Shown piece by piece: positions 56,000 to 62,101 of a stretch of DNA of 62,101 nt. Made by a program: the position numbers and the translations under genes. Location: NCBI RefSeq assembly GCF_000517385.1, contig NZ_BAUW01000014.1:1-62101 (forward strand). The letters are read 5' to 3'. Under the pieces are notes generated by a model that had not been told where the DNA came from, searched no databases, and was given only the letters and a program-made list of their open reading frames with translations. Source of the stretch: Mesobacillus boroniphilus JCM 21738. GTDB taxonomy: Bacteria > Bacillota > Bacilli > Bacillales > Cytobacillaceae. Numbering within the stretch: the first letter of the stretch is position 1; every line of letters begins with the position of its first letter.

Positions 56000-58762
56000 A
56001 TGACATCAGGAATTGAAGTGAACGACAGCAGTTTGCCGTTGCGCCGGGATGTAAAAATGCTTGGAAACATCCTCGGAGATATTCTAGTCTACCATGGCGG
56101 AGTGGAACTATTTGAAAAAGTAGAAAAGATCCGAGCAATGTGCAAAACTCTAAGGAATGAACATGACCGCGATACATACCCTGCTTTAAAAGAGGAAATC
56201 GCAGGCTTGTCTGTTCCTATGAGAAAAAATATCATCCGGGCATTTTCGGTTTATTTTCATTTAATCAACGCAGCGGAACAAAATCACCGGATCCGCAGGC
56301 GCCGCGACTATCTGCTGGAGTCTGAAACCAGCTCACAGCCAGGCTCTATTGAAGCAGCTATCCTTTCGTTGAAAGACAATTACATATCCTCAGATATCAT
56401 CCAAAATGTACTGAATACAATGTCTTTGGAATTGATTATTACAGCCCATCCCACGGAAGCCACCAAACGTTCAATCCTGGAGATTCAGAAAAGGATAGCA
56501 GGTATCCTTAAAAGTCTGGACAATCCACTCTTATCCAAGAAAGAGCGTGACAGGATCGAGGAAAGCCTATTCAATGAGGTTTCCGTCCTTTGGCAGACTG
56601 ATGAATTGAGAGACCGTAAACCTACTGTCATAGATGAAGTCAGGAACGGACTTTATTATTTTGACCAGACACTATTCGATGTCCTGCCTGAAATCCATCA
56701 GGAAGTAGAAACTAGCCTGAAAGGCCATTATCCTGAACATGAATGGAAAGTACCTCACTTTCTTCGATTTGGCTCATGGATTGGCGGTGACAGGGATGGG
56801 AATCCAAATGTTACTCCAGATATTACATGGGAAACATTGCAAAGACAAAGACGTCTGGTACTAAAAAAGTATAAAGCTGTATTAGTTGATTTGATGAAGC
56901 GTTTCAGTCATTCAACAACAAGAGCAGCTGTTAGTGAAGAACTAGTCGCATCAGTTATTAAAGAGGAAGAAAGATATTTAACGGCTGATCAAAAATGGAA
57001 TATTGAAGGCGAGGTTTATCGCCGCAAATTTGCTATTATCATTCAAAGGCTTAAGGAAGCTGGAAAATCTGTTATCGGCTATAAATCATCAGAGGAAATG
57101 CTTGAAGATCTTCTTGTCATAAAACGAAGCATCTATCAGCATCATCCTGTTCACCATGAACTCAAGACTTTGCAAAAGTTGATCAGGCAAGTCCAGCTGT
57201 TCGGATTCCATCTTGCAACTTTGGATATTCGTAACCATAGCGGTGAACAAGAAGCGGCAATCGCTGAAATACTGAAGAAGGTTGGAATCAATCAGGATTA
57301 TCCATCACTATCAGAAGATGAAAAGCAGGAATTACTTGTTAAAATCCTTGAAGACCCTCGTCCATTGCTCCTTCTTCATGAGGATTATTCAAAAGAGACG
57401 CAGGAAATGCTTCAAGTTTTTGAGATGATCAAACGTGCGCATAATGAATTCGGGAAGCGTTCAATTTCTGTGTATCTAGTGAGTATGACTCAATCCGCGA
57501 GCGATTTGCTTGAAGTGCTTGTCCTTGCCAAGGAGGCTGGCATCTACAGACTCCATGCGGATGGTACTTTCGAGACCGATCTGAACGTAGCTCCTCTGCT
57601 AGAAACAATTGACGATTTAACAGCTGGTCCAAAAATTATGGAGACACTATTCAAGTTGCCAATTTACCGCAATCATTTGAATAAAATGGGGGATCAGCAG
57701 GAAATCATGCTTGGGTACTCAGATGGAAGCAAGGATGGCGGAACATTGACAGCCAACTGGAAGCTTTACAAAGCCCAGCTTGAAATCAATGAGATTGCGA
57801 AGAAATATCAAATCGGTTTGAAGTTTTTCCATGGCCGAGGAGGTTCATTAGGCCGAGGAGGGGGTCCATTGAACAAGAGCCTGCTTTCCCAGCCTGTCGA
57901 GACCCTTGGTCAAGGAGTCAAGATTACTGAGCAAGGTGAAGTTTTGTCATCACGTTATCTGTTGAAGGATATTGCCTATAGAAGCCTTGAACAGGCTACA
58001 TCTACAATGATGAAGGCTGCAGCGAATGTACTGAAGGAATCTGAGCAGGGTCATTTGCGTGACCAAAGATGGGTGGTTGCCCTCGAGCAAATTTCTGCTG
58101 TTTCCTTAAGGAAATATCAGTCGCTTGTGTTTGAAGATCCAGATTTCATCACTTATTTCAACCAAGCTACACCGTTGAAAGAACTTGCTGAACTGAATAT
58201 CGGTTCACGTCCGATGAGCCGAAAAAATAGTGCCAAATTCGAAAATCTTCGTGCTATACCATGGGTATTCGCCTGGACACAAAGCAGACAGCTCTTCCCA
58301 GCATGGTATGCGGCCGGAACTGGCTTGCAGAACTTCGCACAGGAAAGTCCCGATAATTTAAAGGTCTTACAGGAAATGTATGAACAATGGCCATTCTTTC
58401 GAAGTACTGTTGATAATCTGCAAATGGCATTGATGAAAGCGGATATTACCACGGCACAGGAATACACTTCACTGGTAGAAGATAAAGCAATTGCTGACCG
58501 TATCTTTGGCAACATTTTAGAGGAGTATGAACGAACCAAGAATATCCTTCTGCAAATTACAGAGGATGAAGAACTTCTTGACCATACACCAAATATCAAA
58601 GACTCTGTCCATAGACGAAATCCATATGTCGATCCGCTTAACTTTATTCAAGTGGAATTGATTAAGGAGCTTCGCAAGGATGAAGATCCGGATGATGAGT
58701 TATTGACTCAGGTTTTATTAACTATCAGTGGCGTTGCTGCAGGATTAAGGAATACCGGTTGA
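56000..58762 (+). CDS. ppc: Phosphoenolpyruvate carboxylase
   Basis: The 920-residue enzyme makes oxaloacetate from phosphoenolpyruvate and bicarbonate, refilling the TCA cycle. It has the catalytic His in TAHPTEATKRSI (about residue 147), GGDRDGNPNVT, and the Gly-rich FHGRGGSLGRGGGP (about residue 610). The length and the terminal RNTG match the family. The ATG follows a GGAAGGTGA site. No frameshift is seen over 2.8 kb. A terminator follows. Bacillus species mostly use pyruvate carboxylase, so this is an added anaplerotic route. Confidence 0.97.
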   Translation: MTSGIEVNDSSLPLRRDVKMLGNILGDILVYHGGVELFEKVEKIRAMCKTLRNEHDRDTYPALKEEIAGLSVPMRKNIIRAFSVYFHLINAAEQNHRIRRRRDYLLESETSSQPGSIEAAILSLKDNYISSDIIQNVLNTMSLELIITAHPTEATKRSILEIQKRIAGILKSLDNPLLSKKERDRIEESLFNEVSVLWQTDELRDRKPTVIDEVRNGLYYFDQTLFDVLPEIHQEVETSLKGHYPEHEWKVPHFLRFGSWIGGDRDGNPNVTPDITWETLQRQRRLVLKKYKAVLVDLMKRFSHSTTRAAVSEELVASVIKEEERYLTADQKWNIEGEVYRRKFAIIIQRLKEAGKSVIGYKSSEEMLEDLLVIKRSIYQHHPVHHELKTLQKLIRQVQLFGFHLATLDIRNHSGEQEAAIAEILKKVGINQDYPSLSEDEKQELLVKILEDPRPLLLLHEDYSKETQEMLQVFEMIKRAHNEFGKRSISVYLVSMTQSASDLLEVLVLAKEAGIYRLHADGTFETDLNVAPLLETIDDLTAGPKIMETLFKLPIYRNHLNKMGDQQEIMLGYSDGSKDGGTLTANWKLYKAQLEINEIAKKYQIGLKFFHGRGGSLGRGGGPLNKSLLSQPVETLGQGVKITEQGEVLSSRYLLKDIAYRSLEQATSTMMKAAANVLKESEQGHLRDQRWVVALEQISAVSLRKYQSLVFEDPDFITYFNQATPLKELAELNIGSRPMSRKNSAKFENLRAIPWVFAWTQSRQLFPAWYAAGTGLQNFAQESPDNLKVLQEMYEQWPFFRSTVDNLQMALMKADITTAQEYTSLVEDKAIADRIFGNILEEYERTKNILLQITEDEELLDHTPNIKDSVHRRNPYVDPLNFIQVELIKELRKDEDPDDELLTQVLLTISGVAAGLRNTG

Positions 58763-58764
58763 TA

Positions 58765-58795
58765 AAAAGACCCGCCGCATGGCGGGTCTCTTTAA
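58765..58795 (+). terminator. Terminator of ppc
   Basis: AGACCCGCC / GGCGGGTCT with a four-base loop is followed by CTTT. Confidence 0.85.
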
Positions 58796-58852
58796 ATACC
58801 GCAGCAAAAGTTTTTTTTCACAGAATACTTAACAGGTTCGGTAAGTGATTTG

Positions 58853-59313
58853 TCAGACAGGCAGTTTCATTTGCCGTTCGAAAGTAACATGAGTTAAAAT
58901 TTCATGGTTAAGAGTTTTAGCCATTTTCATAGTAAGATTCAATATCTTGCGAATGCCTTCCTGGTGCCCGTTTTTGATAGCAAGCCCGTCACATTGGATT
59001 TCACTTTCAATACTCAATTGTTGTTCTAGCACCGGATAGTAAATATGACCAAGTTCATGCCAGATAATCGCTTCTTTTATATCTTTGTCGGCGCAGAAAG
59101 TTGGATAGTCATATACAACGATGAACCAATCGAATTCAGCTTCATAAGATTTATAAAACAGGGTTAGAATCCGGGAATCAATATTCCATAAATCAAGCCA
59201 TTTTCCATTCCTAAACCCAAAAACCTTTAAAACAGCCTCCTTATTTTCGATAATCGCAAATTTCCATTGACCCGGTACTTTTCCTGATCCAAAAGTTCAC
59301 CGATGCATTTCAA
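58853..59313 (-). CDS. HExxH-motif putative zinc protease (one-base frameshift)
   Basis: A long frame without an internal ATG start encodes KVPGQWKFAIIENKE, VFGFRNGKWLDLWN, AIIWHELGHIYYP and SEIQCDGLAIKNGHQEG to a stop at 58853. HELGH with the distal E (ESEIQCD) is the pattern of a zincin metalloprotease. The start lies in another frame: a TTG at 59313 behind an ideal GAGGAGG site, then KCIGEL. Five T bases instead of four at 59290-59293 join them into 153 residues. I do not know the family; the small size and HExxH suggest an ImmA-like or M48-like single domain. It was missed by simple ATG-based frame calling. Confidence 0.7.
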
Positions 59314-59454
59314 ATAATTCCTCCTCATAATGATGTCCTGTTATTATTGTTAAATATATTAGTTATTGTTAAACAACATGAGTAAAATAAAAAGGTACGA
59401 AATTGATCAGAAGGGAGGGAGCTGTGAATGCTTTGTTCGCATAGTTACTGAAAA

Positions 59455-59709
59455 GTGGATCGCAGGATTGAAGATAATGAACAAGTTTATGAAGAAAACG
59501 AACAATTCATAAAAATGTATCATGACAGGATAACCACAGCTTCTGACATTTTTCATCTTCGTGACATATTAGATATTTCATTTAAGAAAATATCAGGAAG
59601 GACAGGATTTCTTTATCTTCATACAACAAGAGGAGTGTATTCCTACTGTACCGATGCAAAGCCTGATCGGCTTATCGAGATTTATAATGAAATCAAACAT
59701 CAAAATTAG
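59455..59709 (+). CDS. Hypothetical protein
   Basis: The frame encodes DRRIEDNEQVYEENEQFIKM and ends YSYCTDAKPDRLIEIYNEIK, a pattern like a small PH- or Per-like binding domain (FLYLHTTRGVYSY). The GTG start at 59455 has no ribosome site. A better site (GGGAGGGAG) lies before an ATG at 59428, but that frame reaches a stop just before 59455. A local read error is possible, so the true start is uncertain. Confidence 0.45.
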   Translation: MDRRIEDNEQVYEENEQFIKMYHDRITTASDIFHLRDILDISFKKISGRTGFLYLHTTRGVYSYCTDAKPDRLIEIYNEIKHQN

Positions 59710-59768
59710 CTGAATTCACACATATTTAGCAGTAAAAATCACACTCTATATACAAAGGGTGTGATTCT

Positions 59769-60374
59769 ATGCTTTTTTCAATAGTTGGTGCAATTGGATC
59801 CCAATTGAATGATTATATGATGATTTTAAATGCCATTTCGCTCCAGGAACTTTTAGATGCCGAAGCGAAATATCATAAGGTATTAAGGACGTACTGGTAT
59901 GAAAATAACTTCCTTACCTATAAATGGTGGTTTCTATTGGTTCTTTCCGTTGTCCCGGCTATTGTCTGGTGGATAAGAGTGGATAAAACGAGGCTAATAG
60001 AAAATACAGCGTTTGGTTTATTCTATGGTGTAACAGCCATCTTCCTGGATTCAATCGGCAGCAACGCTATGGTATGGACATATCCAGTCAGGCTCACACC
60101 TTTTATAAATCCGCAGCTATATCCATATGATGTGGGAGTCGTGATAATCCCTTTTATGATGGTCTATCAAAAATTCAGTTTCTCATTTAAAAAGTTTTTT
60201 ATCGCTACAGGTGTGTTGTCCCTTTTCCTGGCTTTTGTTGCAGAACCGTTTATGGTCTACCTGGGGATTTATAAAGAAATTACCTGGAAACATATTTATT
60301 CATTTCCGATTTACTGGTTAATAGGACTAATGTGTTGGGCAATCATTAAGAAATTCAAATCTTATACTTCTTAG
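59769..60374 (+). CDS. CBO0543-family membrane protein
   Basis: The 201-residue protein has five membrane helices with YKWWFLLVLSVVPAIVWWI, GLFYGVTAIFLDSIGSNAMVW (quoted as FLDSIGSNAMVW), YPYDVGVVIIPFMMVYQKF and SFPIYWLIGL. This order is that of the CBO0543 family in Clostridia and Bacillus, of unknown function. A possible site (AAAGGGTGTG) lies close to the ATG. A terminator follows directly. Confidence 0.75.
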   Translation: MLFSIVGAIGSQLNDYMMILNAISLQELLDAEAKYHKVLRTYWYENNFLTYKWWFLLVLSVVPAIVWWIRVDKTRLIENTAFGLFYGVTAIFLDSIGSNAMVWTYPVRLTPFINPQLYPYDVGVVIIPFMMVYQKFSFSFKKFFIATGVLSLFLAFVAEPFMVYLGIYKEITWKHIYSFPIYWLIGLMCWAIIKKFKSYTS

Positions 60375-60376
60375 TT

Positions 60377-60409
60377 TAAAAATCCCTGGCTTTAAGCAGG
60401 GATTTTTAT
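60377..60409 (+). terminator. Terminator of the CBO0543 gene
   Basis: AAAAATCCCTG / CAGGGATTTTT with an eight-base loop. Confidence 0.9.
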
Positions 60410-60443
60410 GATATATTGGGTTGGTAGAAAAGGATGTGGCACC

Positions 60444-60761
60444 GTGACGGATTTTACAAAGAATGTTATTAGAATAATACAAACAATCCCCTATGGGAAA
60501 GTAATGACATATGGACAAATAGCTAGAGCGGCTGGAAGTCCAAGATCTGCAAGACAGGTTGTACGAATACTCCATTCCCTGTCAGAAAAATATGGACTCC
60601 CGTGGCATAGGGTGATTAATTCAAAAGGAGAAATAAGTTTCCGGGATGAAGAAATGTTTATTAACCAGAAACTGTTGCTGGAATCTGAAGGAATAGAATT
60701 TATTACAGAAAGATCACTATCACTTAAAAACTATTTATGTCATATTGATCCTGAATTCTAA
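60444..60761 (+). CDS. Alkyltransferase-like protein (MGMT fold without catalytic Cys)
   Basis: The 105-residue protein has the DNA-binding MGMT C-terminal domain: IPYGKVMTYGQIARAAG, the helix-turn-helix SARQVVRILHSL, and LPWHRVINSKG where active O6-alkylguanine transferases have PCHRV. The replacement of Cys by Trp marks an ATL protein, which binds bulky O6-alkyl lesions and passes them to nucleotide excision repair. The GTG at 60444 follows an AAAGGATGT site; a longer frame from 60408 adds a non-family stretch. A bidirectional terminator follows. Confidence 0.9.
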   Translation: MTDFTKNVIRIIQTIPYGKVMTYGQIARAAGSPRSARQVVRILHSLSEKYGLPWHRVINSKGEISFRDEEMFINQKLLLESEGIEFITERSLSLKNYLCHIDPEF

Positions 60762-60783
60762 TGAATGAGGATGTAATAAAAAT

Positions 60784-60825
60784 AAAAGTAAAAAAACACC
60801 CATTGGGTGCTTTTTTACTTTTATT
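60784..60825. terminator. Bidirectional terminator
   Basis: The stem AAAAGTAAAAAAACACCC / GGGTGCTTTTTTACTTTT with an ATT loop separates the ATL gene from the convergent DUF3231 remnant. Confidence 0.85.
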
Positions 60826-61065
60826 TTTTAAAAGATTTTGTCTGTCAACTGATAAAGGCGGCTGTTCAAGCCATTCATTTGCAACCATAATATTAATCCC
60901 GTCTTCGGAATATTTGAGGATCTCTGCATTCAATCGGGAATAATCAATCACAAGATCGCTTCTCTGGCTCTCTGAAGTGGCAACCCCATAGTTGCCGATG
61001 CCAGCATAAATCATTACGCTGAAATGAAACAACGAGAAGCCATTATTAAATATAACGATAAACCT
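60826..61065 (-). pseudogene. DUF3231-family protein, C-terminal remnant
   Basis: The frame FHFSVMIYAGIGNYGVATSE, SQRSDLVIDYSRLNAEILKY, EDGINIMVANEWLEQPP and DRQNLLK matches the C-terminal third of DUF3231 proteins, which are about 330 residues and widespread in spore formers. The rest is absent. One A added to the run at 60828-60833 would give the expected stop (LLKK, TAA) at the terminator. Unlike the other frameshifted genes, the larger N-terminal part is missing, so the gene is degraded. Confidence 0.7.
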
Positions 61066-61172
61066 TCATTGATTTATACATAAATCTACAGTTTAGTTCT
61101 AAATTAAGTAAGACGTATTCATGTTTTGCCAGTACAGGATTAGGGAAGAATTAAAGAGGAGTAAATTACATA

Positions 61173-61868
61173 GTGAGGTACAATATGGAAGTAGCAATGC
61201 TTGAAAAAGAAATCAGCGGATATATCGGGAAGTTATTAAGAGAGAATTTTGGCCGTGGGCCAGGTAATGTGTTTTGTACCATCTCGAGGCCTTTCGTATC
61301 CATCTATATAACCAATTTCTTGTCACCGATGGAGAATACGCTCCTGACTAATCAACAAAGCGTCTATGTCCAAAAGACAAGAGATTTAATGATGGAAAAC
61401 CTTGAAGAAGAAATAAAATCCTATATCGAATTTAATACAAAAGATAAGATAAAAGAATTTTACTATGACTGGAATCTGGATGAAAAATCAGGAATGTTAC
61501 TATTCATTTTTGAAAAAGATCAGCCATATAATTTCGATGCGTATCACAATAAAAATCTTGTTGAGAAAGAAACAATAGAATTAAGCATGCAAATTCAGAA
61601 AGCTCCTGAAGAAACCCACTCAAAGTTGCTTAATGAGCGGACGCTTATTATCGTACGCCACGGTATACTAATAAGCCTGGAAAAAGAATTCATTCAATTA
61701 GGTTTTCAAGAAACGCTGAAGGTTGTAAAAAGAAAGCTGGAAAAGAAAGTCATTAATCAGCATCAAAGTTCTTATGAAAAGTACCTAAACGCAGAAATAA
61801 CAGATTACTTTGTAGACTGGAATTTTGATAAGGACAAAAGCTACACTTTGTTTATACTTAAGCCATGA
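61173..61868 (+). CDS. DUF2294-family protein with internal duplication
   Basis: The 231-residue protein is built of two similar halves: IYITNFLSPMENTLLTNQ to FYYDWNLDEKSGMLLFIFE, and VRHGILISLEKEFIQLGF to YFVDWNFDKDKSYTLFILK. Each half has a strand-helix pair ending with an acidic D-W-N strand. DUF2294 proteins in Bacillus are of unknown function and sometimes linked to sodium-dependent regulation. The start is GTG at 61173; ATG at 61185 and 61197 are alternatives. Confidence 0.75.
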   Translation: MRYNMEVAMLEKEISGYIGKLLRENFGRGPGNVFCTISRPFVSIYITNFLSPMENTLLTNQQSVYVQKTRDLMMENLEEEIKSYIEFNTKDKIKEFYYDWNLDEKSGMLLFIFEKDQPYNFDAYHNKNLVEKETIELSMQIQKAPEETHSKLLNERTLIIVRHGILISLEKEFIQLGFQETLKVVKRKLEKKVINQHQSSYEKYLNAEITDYFVDWNFDKDKSYTLFILKP

Positions 61869-62030
61869 CTGACGAGCCTATTGATTTATTGGTGATAAAA
61901 TGGTACTATACTCAATAGGGTAAAGGTTAAAACTCTTAACCTTGCTTATTCAAAACAAGAACAAAATTTAAAGTGAATAACTAAATATATTAATCTGATA
62001 GCAATGAATGGGCATAGAACCAGATCATAA

Positions 62031-62075
62031 GTCAGAAAAGGATTATCATGGATTGATCCTTTTCTGGCTTTTTTT
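62031..62075 (+). terminator. Terminator of the DUF2294 region
   Basis: AGAAAAGGAT / ATCCTTTTCT with a 12-base spacer is followed by a T run. Confidence 0.8.
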
Positions 62076-62086
62076 ATTTATTTAAT

Positions 62087-62101
62087 AGGAAATTATAAAA
62101 T
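62087..62101. repeat. First bases of a further copy of the interspersed repeat
   Basis: The final 15 bases, AGGAAATTATAAAAT, equal the start of the left arm of the copy at 8894-8908. The window ends there, so the match is short and provisional. Confidence 0.45.

Noticed and set aside
60761..60943. A 60-codon frame after the ATL gene.
   Set aside because: It spans a bidirectional terminator and the opposite-strand DUF3231 remnant.

Overview
The window looks like a chromosomal segment of a low-to-moderate G+C, endospore-forming member of the Bacillaceae (Bacillus, Mesobacillus or a close relative). The reasons are strong AGGAGG-type ribosome sites, frequent TTG and GTG starts, a SpoIIP paralogue, a RacA chromosome-anchoring protein, an RsbR-type stressosome protein, a Bacillus-type class B PBP, YitT, YwbE, YndM and DUF3231 families, and a tRNA-Arg(CCT). 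No replication origin, rRNA operon, CRISPR array, intact prophage or intact IS was seen.

Layout. 0-9 kb: a structured interspersed repeat, spoIIP, corA, a VOC protein, a ZIP metal transporter, an MFS transporter, a plsY-like gene, an orphan holin, a nitronate monooxygenase and a second repeat copy. 9-14.2 kb: a MEDS sensor, then a tight five-gene operon (lipoprotein, DUF350 membrane protein, unknown protein, YjfC-type ATP-grasp enzyme, K+ channel), then a cold-shock gene. 14.3-20.8 kb: racA, a YdcF protein with two membrane-anchored unknowns, DUF1002, GNATs and lipoproteins. 20.9-24 kb: a PbpA-type PBP and a VanW protein. 24.3-30.3 kb: a YtrA-type ABC operon, an ECF sigma factor and a MacB/FtsX-type ABC pair. 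30.5-46.3 kb: amino-acid permease, PAP2, tRNA-Arg, two YitT proteins, an antiporter, RsbR, a HAD phosphatase, a beta-helix protein, an FUSC exporter, gene remnants and a metallophosphoesterase. 46.7-55.8 kb: one giant secreted subtilase of about 3,035 residues. 56-62.1 kb: PEP carboxylase, an HExxH protein, a CBO0543 protein, an alkyltransferase-like protein, a DUF3231 remnant and DUF2294, ending at the first bases of another repeat copy.

Two things stand out. First, about 16 genes carry one- or two-base length changes, nearly all one base missing from a run of identical bases. Restoring the base recovers a full-length family member each time. This pattern fits uncorrected homopolymer errors in the read better than gene decay, so these genes are annotated here as single loci with the repair stated. 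A smaller group (M48 peptidase, RDD, GNAT and DUF3231 remnants, and a holin with a stop codon) cannot be repaired that way and looks truly degraded.

Second, two systems deserve attention. One is the giant protease, built as subtilase, beta-propeller, then five copies of a unit made of two carboxypeptidase-regulatory-like domains and one glutaminase-like fold without an obvious nucleophile. The other is the five-gene envelope operon that pairs an amide-ligase-like ATP-grasp enzyme with a DUF350 protein, a lipoprotein and a TVGYGD potassium channel.
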